DNA from: an uncultured Eubacteriales bacterium
GTDB lineage: Bacteria > Bacillota > Clostridia > Oscillospirales > CAG-272
Direction: 5' to 3'
DNA length: 7,969 nt
NCBI GenBank assembly: GCA_949286815.1
Contig: CASEEB010000122.1
Span: forward strand, 1-7,969
The notes beneath the pieces are model-generated. The model was not told the origin of the DNA. It made no database searches and saw only the letters and a program-made list of their open reading frames with translations. Shown piece after piece: positions 1 through 6,138 of the stretch; positions within the stretch are counted from its first letter, which is position 1, and the number at the start of each line of letters is the position of its first letter. The position numbers were made by a program, and so were the translations under genes.

Positions 1-126
1 GCCGACGCTGATGTACCCGATTCCGGAGGCGAGCAGACGGGTCGGGTCGGATACCGCGAGCCCGGTTCTTTTGTCGCCGTAATCGATTCCCAATATTTTT
101 CCTTTTGTTTGTAACAGTCTTTGCAT
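1..126 (-). CDS. ruvX: Holliday junction resolvase-like RuvX/YqgF, N-terminal 42 codons only
   Basis: Reverse-strand translation from the ATG at 124-126 gives 42 residues, then the window ends, so the gene is truncated by the edge and not broken. Residues 10-28 (KILGIDYGDKRTGLAVSDP) match the start of the YqgF/RuvX RNase H-like fold, with the conserved metal-binding aspartate in GIDYG at residue 15 and the KRTGLAVSD signature after it. Family members are small cytoplasmic nucleases (about 140 aa) linked to 16S rRNA 5'-end maturation in E. coli and proposed as Holliday junction resolvases. The start is supported by GGAGA (133-137 in plus coordinates) six bases upstream. An RNHCP gene ends 53 bases upstream with no terminator between, so the two are probably one transcript. 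The family call is firm; which of the two proposed activities applies here cannot be told. Confidence 0.88.
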   Translation of the reverse strand, partial: MQRLLQTKGKILGIDYGDKRTGLAVSDPTRLLASGIGYISVG

Positions 127-179
127 ATTTTATCTCCGGACATTTTCAGCTCGATTTTAATGTGGCATTAAATATTTAT

Positions 180-512
180 TCAGAAAATTTCATTTGCGCT
201 GAGTTTTATCAGCAGAGAAATGTCGTCTGGCTGAACTTTTGCCTCGTGGGCCGCGCGGTTGTTGTGTATTTCTCCGCATTTGGTACACCTGTGTACGATT
301 ATATAACCCTTTTTGGCGTCGGTAAGCACTTTTATAGGCTCCATTTCTCCGTGACATTCGCACGCCCTGTCGCCGGGATTTATGTCGACGTGAAGAGACC
401 AGAGGCAGAAAGGACAGTGATTGCGGGAGGTATAGCCCAGCGGTTCTACCTTTTTTTTGCAGTGTACGCAGACAAACCCGCTGTCGTTTTTGGAAAATCT
501 TTTTGTTTCCAC
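180..512 (-). CDS. RNHCP domain zinc-binding protein
   Basis: A 110-aa protein carrying the sequence that names the RNHCP family: residues 30-44 read RNHCPFCLWSLHVDI, followed by PGDRACECHGEMEPI. Four cysteine pairs are visible: C15/C18, C33/C36, C51/C53 (with H54) and C76/C79. This is the pattern expected of a small protein binding two zinc ions; it has no signal peptide or membrane segment and should be cytoplasmic. The biochemical role of the family is not established. Translation starts at GTG (510-512); the ribosome site GGAAAGG lies about eight bases upstream. An ATG just upstream (TATGTATC context) is in another frame and was not used. The gene sits behind a near-consensus minus-strand promoter and ahead of ruvX, suggesting a two-gene operon. 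Family assignment is confident; function is unknown. Confidence 0.86.
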   Translation of the reverse strand: METKRFSKNDSGFVCVHCKKKVEPLGYTSRNHCPFCLWSLHVDINPGDRACECHGEMEPIKVLTDAKKGYIIVHRCTKCGEIHNNRAAHEAKVQPDDISLLIKLSANEIF

Positions 513-537
513 GATACATACCTTTCCGTGCGCTTCG

Positions 538-606
538 CAACCGTGAATTTAAATAATTTACACATATAATTATTATATACTTTTTTATTACAAAAGTCAA
601 CCGTGA
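538..606. repeat. Pair of 9-bp direct repeats CAACCGTGA flanking the leftward promoter
   Basis: CAACCGTGA occurs at 538-546 and again at 598-606, 60 bp apart start to start, about six helical turns. One copy overlaps the leftward -35 box, the other lies downstream of the predicted start site. The shared CCGTGA core also appears at 741-746 in the leader of the rightward gene. The geometry would suit an operator pair, but a chance repeat is not excluded and no regulator gene is present in the window. Confidence 0.35.
572..600 (-). promoter_or_regulatory. Sigma-A-type promoter for the RNHCP-ruvX unit
   Basis: On the minus strand the sequence shows a -35 box TTGACT (plus coordinates 595-600), a spacer of exactly 17 bases, and a perfect -10 box TATAAT (572-577). 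Transcription would begin near 565, giving a leader of roughly 50 nt before the GTG at 512. The 9-mer CAACCGTGA overlaps the -35 box (598-606) and recurs downstream in the leader (538-546). Confidence 0.8.
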
Positions 607-642
607 CATATTTAAAAAACGTAGAAAAAATGAAAATTATTC

Positions 643-671
643 TTGACATACAGAGCGGTTAATGATAAAAT
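643..671 (+). promoter_or_regulatory. Sigma-A-type promoter for the GH99-like gene
   Basis: A perfect -35 box TTGACA (643-648), 17-base spacer, and -10 box TAAAAT (666-671) preceded by TGA, giving an extended -10. Transcription would start near 678, leaving a leader of about 87 nt. A 6-bp complementary pair (CGCATA at 681-686, TATGCG at 728-733) could close a weak hairpin in that leader. The -35 boxes of this and the divergent promoter are about 42 bp apart. Confidence 0.8.
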
Positions 672-764
672 AGACACAATCGCATATACAGGTAAATTTA
701 TTTAAATTTTAAAGCGATTTCGGGCAGTATGCGAAAAAATCCGTGAAAGGACGGTTTATTTGTC

Positions 765-2861
765 ATGAGTAATTTGATTACAGACGAAAAGAAAATGATA
801 TGGCGACTCGACGCGTATGACTGTAAAGATGGATGCAATTGCCTTAAGGTGAGATTTTCAAACAAAAATACCTGGGCATGTGTCAGGGCTGAGATATTTT
901 GTGACAACAGTCCGATAGGTTTATGTGTTTTGGTCAACTCGGAAAAAGAAAATACCTCATATTGCGAAACAGACAGGATATCCGGCGTACATAATATTGA
1001 GCTGAGACTGAGTCATCCGTCGGATATACTTGAAGCCGAGCTTATGGACAGCAATGTTTATAAGGATGCCGGCTATGTTCCCACAAACGAAAAAGATTTG
1101 CGCGATACAGATTCGCAGAGCTGGGAAGCGGTGGATATGCTCGGAAGAAAAGTGGCGTCTGTTGAAGATGTAAAGGGTTACAGACCCGAGAAAAAGGTGG
1201 GTATATTTTATTGGACCTGGCGCGAGGGACACTCGGAGCGCCGTCCGGTCAATGTAAGCAAGCTGCTTGAGGAATTTCCCGCCGCCGAGTATGACATGAA
1301 TCACCCCGCGTGGGGAGAAGAGCCTTTGCAGTGCCATTGGAACGAGCCGTTTTTCGGATACTATAAAAACAGCGATCCGTACGTTATACGTAAACACGCT
1401 GTCATGCTTGCCAATGCGGGAGTCGATTTTCTTATGTTTGACTGTACTAACGGGAACCTTACCTGGAGAGACGCGTATGAACCGCTGCTGAAGGGCTTGC
1501 ATGAGGCAAGACAGGAGGGTATCAGAACGCCTCAGGTCGCGTTTATGCTCAATTTTGCTCCCATGCAGACCAGTGACGATATGCTCAGGGTTTTATATCA
1601 GGATCTTTACAGACCCGGCAGATACAGTGACCTCTGGTTCAGAATTGACGGCAAGCCGCTTATAATGGCATATCCCGACGCGCTTCCGGAAAAAGGTATC
1701 TGCGAAACCGATACAAAGATTCTTGATGAGATTCGCGCCTTTTTCGCGTTTCGTCCCGGACAGCCGTTGTATGCGGGCGGACCTGTCAGAAACGACCAGT
1801 GGGGATGGCTTGAGGTATATCCTCAGAATAAATACTGCGTGCGTGAGGACGGCTCATGCGAAATGGTTACCGTCGGAGTCGGACAGAACGCGAATAAGGA
1901 CAGAATATGTACTCATTTCAACGATAAGGATACATTTGGCAGAAGCTATACTTATAAGCATGGCTTCGATCTGCTCGACAAGGAGTCGTATAAGTACGGA
2001 TATAATGTTCAGGAGCAGTGGGACAGGGCAATAGACCTTGACCCTGATATCGTGTTTATAACCGGATGGAACGAGTGGCAGATGGGAAGATATCATGAGC
2101 CGTGGCTCAGCGACCCGAATTCCACGCAGGTTGCTATGGTTGACCAGTATGACAGAGAGCACAGCAGGGACATTGAGCCGGATATTGACGGATATCTTGA
2201 CACATATTATCTTCAGATGATACATAATATCCGCCGCTTTAAAGGCGCTCCTCAAAGGCAGAAGACTTCCGAAGCGGTTACGATAAATATAAACGGAAGC
2301 TTAAGACAGTGGAAAAATGTAGCTCCGGTTTATTTAAACAACAAGGGCTCGGCAATAAACCGCGACTGGGACGGATACGGAGACTTGCACTATGTAAACA
2401 ACAGCGCGAGAAACAATATTGTCAAAGCTCAGGTGGCGCGCGATGAGGACAACATTTACTTTATCGCGCAGACCGCAAATCAGCTTACCGAACCGTCGGA
2501 TGAAGGTTGGATGACCCTTTATATTGATGTTGACCGTCAAAAATCGAGCGGATGGGAAGGGTATGACTTTGTGATAAACCGTACTCTTCCGAGATTGGGC
2601 AAGGCGTCTGTGGAAAAATATCTTCCTACTGCTGAGAAAAACAGCTACAGCTGGCAGAGGATAGGCAGCGCGAAAATCAAAATCAAGGACGACTCGGTCG
2701 TCATTGAAATCCCCAGGGAATTGCTCGGAGTAAAGGACGCAAAGCTTGATTTTGAGTTTAAGTGGTCTGACAATATGCAGTCGCATGACGTTATGGATTT
2801 TTACGCAAACGGTGACTGCGCGCCTCTGGGCAGATTCAATTATCTGTATCAGGAAAACTGA
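765..2861 (+). CDS. GH71/99-like glycoside hydrolase with C-terminal CBM9/DOMON-like domain
   Basis: A 698-aa, probably cytoplasmic glycosidase with no signal peptide or membrane segment. Three parts can be seen. Residues 11-100 look like a beta-sandwich of carbohydrate-binding type (GVHNIELRLS motif), followed by a linker ending around 140. Residues 143-495 form the catalytic barrel of the GH71/99-like group: VGIFYWTW (145-152), the AGVDFLMFD strand (218-226), TGWNEW (433-438) and a closing YLQMIHNIRRFKG helix. Residues 503-693 resemble CBM9/DOMON-like sugar-binding domains. E437 lies where GH99 endo-alpha-mannanases have one catalytic-site glutamate, but the second (three residues later) is M440 here, so GH99 specificity should not be assumed. 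The start is uncertain: AAAGGA (746-751) is 13 bases before the ATG, and a second in-frame ATG exists at 795. A GH116-type gene follows on the same strand. Substrate unknown. Confidence 0.8.
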   Translation: MSNLITDEKKMIWRLDAYDCKDGCNCLKVRFSNKNTWACVRAEIFCDNSPIGLCVLVNSEKENTSYCETDRISGVHNIELRLSHPSDILEAELMDSNVYKDAGYVPTNEKDLRDTDSQSWEAVDMLGRKVASVEDVKGYRPEKKVGIFYWTWREGHSERRPVNVSKLLEEFPAAEYDMNHPAWGEEPLQCHWNEPFFGYYKNSDPYVIRKHAVMLANAGVDFLMFDCTNGNLTWRDAYEPLLKGLHEARQEGIRTPQVAFMLNFAPMQTSDDMLRVLYQDLYRPGRYSDLWFRIDGKPLIMAYPDALPEKGICETDTKILDEIRAFFAFRPGQPLYAGGPVRNDQWGWLEVYPQNKYCVREDGSCEMVTVGVGQNANKDRICTHFNDKDTFGRSYTYKHGFDLLDKESYKYGYNVQEQWDRAIDLDPDIVFITGWNEWQMGRYHEPWLSDPNSTQVAMVDQYDREHSRDIEPDIDGYLDTYYLQMIHNIRRFKGAPQRQKTSEAVTININGSLRQWKNVAPVYLNNKGSAINRDWDGYGDLHYVNNSARNNIVKAQVARDEDNIYFIAQTANQLTEPSDEGWMTLYIDVDRQKSSGWEGYDFVINRTLPRLGKASVEKYLPTAEKNSYSWQRIGSAKIKIKDDSVVIEIPRELLGVKDAKLDFEFKWSDNMQSHDVMDFYANGDCAPLGRFNYLYQEN

Positions 2862-2916
2862 CAGATTTTTCCGATTAAAAAAACCTGACTTTCCTGAACC
2901 GAACAGGACAATTTGA

Positions 2917-2922
2917 TATAAT
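2917..2922 (+). promoter_or_regulatory. Candidate extended -10 promoter for the GH116 gene
   Basis: TATAAT at 2917-2922 is preceded by TGA (2914-2916), a perfect extended -10 element. The matching -35 position (2894-2899, CTGAAC) has only three of six consensus bases, as is usual for extended -10 promoters. Transcription would start near 2929, immediately before the long palindrome, so the GH116 message would carry a structured leader of about 300 nt. It is a sequence match only. Confidence 0.5.
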
Positions 2923-2932
2923 AAAAACAGCA

Positions 2933-3104
2933 TTCTCCGGTGCAAGATCGCAAAGCGAAGGAACCTAAAGCCTTGCGGGTAATTTGTTTTAACACAGATA
3001 AGGTAAAAATAACTTTTGTCTTAAGGATAAACCAAAATTACCTCGTCTTCAGTTTCCCATTGGTTTTTCATTCCATGCGCTTTGCGGTTCTTTGCGCCGG
3101 AGAA
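2933..3104. repeat. 172-bp imperfect palindrome, MITE-like or structured leader
   Basis: The ends are TTCTCCGG (2933-2940) and its exact complement CCGGAGAA (3097-3104). Moving inward, CGCAAAGCG (2949-2957) matches CGCTTTGCG (3078-3086), and GGTAATTT (2978-2985) matches AAATTACC (3035-3042), with patchy complementarity between. The CGCAAAG heptamer occurs twice in the right arm on the minus strand, as in tandem heptamer-rich intergenic repeats recalled from other bacterial genomes. No target-site duplication is obvious and no transposase is present, so it could be a non-autonomous element (MITE), a decayed remnant, or a purpose-built RNA hairpin. An open frame through it (2940-3209) is a by-product of the repeat and is not called as a gene. 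Confidence 0.7.
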
Positions 3105-3216
3105 AAAATATGCGGTCTTGCGCGGTTCAGTGCTTGCTTAATAACGGCTCGGATAGTCTGTATCAGTTATTCTGTATTTTATTATAGAATTTACTGTTAT
3201 CCGGGTTAAAACATGA

Positions 3217-3223
3217 AAAGGAG
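3217..3223 (+). promoter_or_regulatory. Ribosome binding site that fixes the GH116 start
   Basis: AAAGGAG at 3217-3223 lies seven bases before the ATG at 3231 and overlaps the codons that would follow an upstream ATG at 3213. A start at 3213 has no comparable site in front of it, so 3231 is the likely true start. Confidence 0.8.
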
Positions 3224-3230
3224 CAACGTA

Positions 3231-5759
3231 ATGATATATACGGGAGAAAATCTGAAAGAAATTTCCTTTCCGCTCGGCGGTATAGGTACGGGATGTATCG
3301 GAATTGCCGGCAACGGTCGCTTATGTGATTGGGAGATATTCAACCGACCGAACAAGGGCAGTATAAACGGATATTCTCATATTTCGGTAAAGGCGGAGAC
3401 AAACGGGAAAACGTACATCAAAGTTCTCAACGGAGATCTCACTAAGGATTTTATGGGTCAGTATTCAAAGAGAAATTATTGCGGGTACGGCTATGGTCCC
3501 GCGATAACTTCGATGTGCGGTTTTCCTCATTTTAAAAATGTCGGGTTTGACGGCGAATTTCCTTTCGCGAAGCTTACATTTACGGATGAAAATTTTCCCG
3601 GCAAGGTCATACTTACGGCGTTTAATCCGTTTATCCCGCTTGACGCGGACAATTCGGGAATTCCGGCGGCGTTCTTTGATATTGAGTTTGTGAATGATAC
3701 CGATGCGGACGTCACTTATACCGCCGTTTTTTCGGTATGCAACCCTTTTGAGCGCACAAAAAATATTGATGTCAGCGGCAGTGGAATAAAGGCGGTAAAA
3801 CTTGAAAACGCGGCGGTCACGGATAAAAACGCGATAGGCTACGGAGATATTACCCTCGCGACCGATGACACGGATACCGGAGTCCAGGAATATTGGTACC
3901 GCGGAAGCTGTCAGGACGCGATAGTCATGTTCCGAAATGAGCTGTCATCGGATAAAGGTTTTTCGGCGAGACACTATGACGAGCCGGGAATATGTGATAC
4001 CTGCTCGGTATACAAGAAAGTGATGTCGCCGAAAGATACAAACGAAAGCGTGAGATTTGTAATTTCTTGGAATTGTCCAAACAATTACAACTATTGGTCG
4101 CCGTACAAGGATGAAAATGGCAGGGATATAATCTGGAAAAATTATTACAGCAAGCGTTTTATGTCTTCTTATGACAGTGCCGTGTATTCGCTTAAAAATT
4201 GGGATGATTTGTACGGCAGGACGCTGCGGTTTAAAAATGAACTTTTTAAATCGTCGCTTGACCCCGTAGTGCTCGACGCCGTTTCCTCGACTTTGTCGGT
4301 GCTCAAATCCCCCACGGTATGGCGGCTTGAAAACGGTGAGTTTTACGGTTGGGAAGGCGTGCATGAGCTTGAGGGATCGTGCGAGGGAAGCTGTCAGCAT
4401 GTGTGGAATTATGCTTACGCGTTGTGCTTTCTTTTTCCCGAGCTTGAGCGTTCGATGCGAAATTTGGAGCTTGAGTATGCGCTTGACAGCCACGGCGGGA
4501 CTGATTTCCGTATAAAACTTCCGCTTGGCAGACCGAAAGATTTTTACCGTTCCTGCGTTGACGGGCATATGGGTACCGTTATAAAAATATACCGTGAGTG
4601 GAAAATCTCAGGCGACGACTCGTGGCTTTCAAAAAATTGGGAAAAGATTAAAAGCATGATCGCTTTTGCGTGGAGCGAGGACAATATAGACGCGTGGGAC
4701 AGAAACCGGGACGGTGTGCTTGAGGGCAGACAGCATCATACGCTTGATATGGAGCTTTTCGGTCCGTCGTCCTGGCTTGAGGGATTTTACCTCGGGGCAC
4801 TGAAAGCGGGCGCGATTATGGCGTCATATCTCGGTGATACCGCCGCATATGAAGAATATACCGGAATATTTGAAAAGGGACGCGCGTGGTGCCGTGACAA
4901 TCTTTTCAACGGAAAGTATTTCATACATAAGATAGACCTTTGGGACAAATCGCTTGTCGATAAGTTCGGTTGTTCGGACGCGTATTGGAACAGCGAAACG
5001 GGAGAGATAAAATACCAGATAGCGCAGGGATGCGAGATAGACCAGCTTTGCGGTCAGTGGCACTCAAACATCTGCGGACTCGGGCGTATCTTTGACAAGG
5101 ACCAGACCGATATCGCGCTCGAAAGCCTGTATAAAAACAATTATAAAACCTCAATGCGCGAGTTTGTGAACCCGTGGAGGATTTTTGCGCTGAATGACGA
5201 GTCTGCGACTGTCATCTGCGATTATCCGGAGGGTGTGAAAAAACCCGCTATTCCGGTGCCTTATTGCGAAGAAAGCATGAACGGTTTTGAGTATCAGCTT
5301 GCCGGTCTTATGATAAGCGAGGGAAAAATAACCGAGGGGCTTGACCTCGTGCGCGCGGTGCGGAACAGATATAACGGGGAAAACCGCAACCCTTTCAATG
5401 AATTTGAATGCGGAAGCAACTACGCGCGCTCAATGGCAAGCTTTGCGCTGATTCCGATATTTTCCGGATTTTATTTCGATCTGCCGAATAAGACGATAGG
5501 TTTTGCGCCTGTTGTGAAATCCGATTTCCGCTGTATCTGGAGTATCGGAACAGGATGGGGAAATGTTTTGATTTCCGATGAGAATGTTTCTGTCAACCTT
5601 ATGTCCGGAAGTCTCAGACTTCACACTTTGAAGTTGCCGTTTGTCTCAAATGTTAAGGAATTTCGTATTGACGGTAAAAACGTGGATTTTGAGTTAAATG
5701 ACGGAGATATCAGATTTGCCGAGACAAATATTTCGGATAAAATTGAAGTTATAATGTAA
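3231..5759 (+). CDS. GH116-type (DUF608) beta-glycosidase, bile-acid beta-glucosidase-like
   Basis: An 842-aa protein related to the GBA2/GH116 family, which retains beta-glucosidases, beta-xylosidases and glucosylceramidases. It opens with the N-terminal domain signature FPLGGIGTG (13-21); the N-terminal beta domain runs to about 330, the (alpha/alpha)6 catalytic domain from about 345 to 760, and a short beta-rich tail closes the chain. Family landmarks include CEGSCQHVWNYAYAL (384-398), the D506 segment HTLDMELFGPSSW, expected to supply the acid/base aspartate, and NEFECGSNYARSMAS (723-737). The nucleophile glutamate probably lies in the EGSCEG stretch (381-386), but I cannot place it exactly. 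There is no signal peptide, so the enzyme acts in the cytoplasm. It follows the GH99-like gene and ends 25 bases before a strong terminator. Length is normal for the family. Sugar specificity is not predictable from sequence alone. Confidence 0.86.
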   Translation: MIYTGENLKEISFPLGGIGTGCIGIAGNGRLCDWEIFNRPNKGSINGYSHISVKAETNGKTYIKVLNGDLTKDFMGQYSKRNYCGYGYGPAITSMCGFPHFKNVGFDGEFPFAKLTFTDENFPGKVILTAFNPFIPLDADNSGIPAAFFDIEFVNDTDADVTYTAVFSVCNPFERTKNIDVSGSGIKAVKLENAAVTDKNAIGYGDITLATDDTDTGVQEYWYRGSCQDAIVMFRNELSSDKGFSARHYDEPGICDTCSVYKKVMSPKDTNESVRFVISWNCPNNYNYWSPYKDENGRDIIWKNYYSKRFMSSYDSAVYSLKNWDDLYGRTLRFKNELFKSSLDPVVLDAVSSTLSVLKSPTVWRLENGEFYGWEGVHELEGSCEGSCQHVWNYAYALCFLFPELERSMRNLELEYALDSHGGTDFRIKLPLGRPKDFYRSCVDGHMGTVIKIYREWKISGDDSWLSKNWEKIKSMIAFAWSEDNIDAWDRNRDGVLEGRQHHTLDMELFGPSSWLEGFYLGALKAGAIMASYLGDTAAYEEYTGIFEKGRAWCRDNLFNGKYFIHKIDLWDKSLVDKFGCSDAYWNSETGEIKYQIAQGCEIDQLCGQWHSNICGLGRIFDKDQTDIALESLYKNNYKTSMREFVNPWRIFALNDESATVICDYPEGVKKPAIPVPYCEESMNGFEYQLAGLMISEGKITEGLDLVRAVRNRYNGENRNPFNEFECGSNYARSMASFALIPIFSGFYFDLPNKTIGFAPVVKSDFRCIWSIGTGWGNVLISDENVSVNLMSGSLRLHTLKLPFVSNVKEFRIDGKNVDFELNDGDIRFAETNISDKIEVIM

Positions 5760-5784
5760 ACTTTGAATTTAATATGCCGAAAAC

Positions 5785-5829
5785 AAAACGGCTGCCTTGA
5801 TACCTGTAAGTGTCGGGCAGTCGTTTTTT
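5785..5829 (+). terminator. Rho-independent terminator after the GH116 gene
   Basis: AAAACGGCTGCC (5785-5796) pairs with GGCAGTCGTTTT (5816-5827) with one G-T wobble; the stem continues inward through GATAC and GTGTC past one bulged T to a six-base loop (CTGTAA). A run of six T ends at 5829. It closes the glycosidase block and separates it from the exported-protein region. Confidence 0.85.
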
Positions 5830-5962
5830 GATTAATATATGACGGGGTAAACCAATTGAGTTATATAAATCTTACTTTTAAACGGGTTTTTACATAAAAT
5901 TTATTATTTTATATTTTTTTCAAAAATATTGTCGGAATTTGACATAAATTTGGTAAAAATAA

Positions 5963-5991
5963 TTGACTTTTAAATTATTCTGTGTTATAAT
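5963..5991 (+). promoter_or_regulatory. Sigma-A-type promoter for the lipoprotein gene
   Basis: TTGACT (5963-5968), a 17-base spacer and a perfect TATAAT (5986-5991) preceded by TGT, an extended -10. The upstream 25 bases are A/T-rich, as in UP elements. The start site would be near 5998. Confidence 0.82.
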
Positions 5992-6016
5992 TGCGTTAAA
6001 GATTTTTAACATATTT

Positions 6017-6045
6017 ATAAGTGTATCTAAAAAGAATAAGTGTAT
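6017..6045 (+). repeat. Two ATAAGTGTAT direct repeats in the lipoprotein leader
   Basis: Identical 10-mers at 6017-6026 and 6036-6045, 19 bp apart start to start and about 20-45 bases downstream of the predicted transcription start. The second copy lies within the AAGAATA/TATTCTT hairpin. This could be a repressor site below the promoter or an RNA feature; the AT-rich background makes chance plausible. Confidence 0.35.
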
Positions 6046-6138
6046 ATTCTTAAGATTTGAAAAAAATAACTATAAAGAGAGTTATGTACATAGATTTTGA
6101 AAGTGGGGAAATCAATGTATCGGGAAGAGAGGGATAAA

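Larger units (their letters stand above)
2862..3230. other. Intergenic spacer between the two glycosidase genes
   Basis: This 369-bp gap holds a small TCCTG/CAGGA hairpin (2892-2908) without a following T-run, the extended -10 promoter, the 172-bp palindrome and an AT-rich stretch before the next gene. No convincing Rho-independent terminator follows the upstream gene, so read-through into the GH116 gene is possible. I see no riboswitch or tRNA. Confidence 0.6.
5830..6138. other. AT-rich spacer and leader before the lipoprotein gene
   Basis: This 309-bp stretch contains no gene that I can support. It holds an AT-only hairpin ATAAAAT/ATTTTAT (5894-5912) followed by a T-run, then a promoter at 5963-5991. 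The leader of about 140 nt contains two ATAAGTGTAT direct repeats and two small hairpins, AAGAATA/TATTCTT (6032-6051) and ATAACT/AGTTAT (6066-6085). Confidence 0.6.

Noticed and set aside
105..569. 154-aa plus-strand frame opposite the RNHCP gene
   Set aside because: It is the antisense of a clear RNHCP gene and runs across its promoter; no domain or start signal.
1854..2255. Long antisense frames inside the glycosidase genes (also 957-1502, 2334-2945 and 3945-4568)
   Set aside because: They mirror well-supported coding sequence, are basic and low in similarity to anything known, and lack ribosome sites.
2940..3209. 89-aa open frame between the glycosidase genes
   Set aside because: It starts at a GTG inside the left arm of the 172-bp palindrome, has no ribosome site or recognisable domain, and simply reads through the repeat.
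3213..3230. ATG at 3213 as start of the GH116 gene
   Set aside because: The strong AAAGGAG lies downstream of it and fits the ATG at 3231, where family-like sequence begins.
5939..5944. A second TTGACA upstream of the lipoprotein promoter
   Set aside because: No -10 box at a workable distance; the promoter at 5963-5991 explains the region better.
6097..6138. TTG at 6097 as start of the lipoprotein gene
   Set aside because: It adds a polar stretch before the signal peptide and has no good ribosome site; ATG 6139, or less likely 6115, is better supported.
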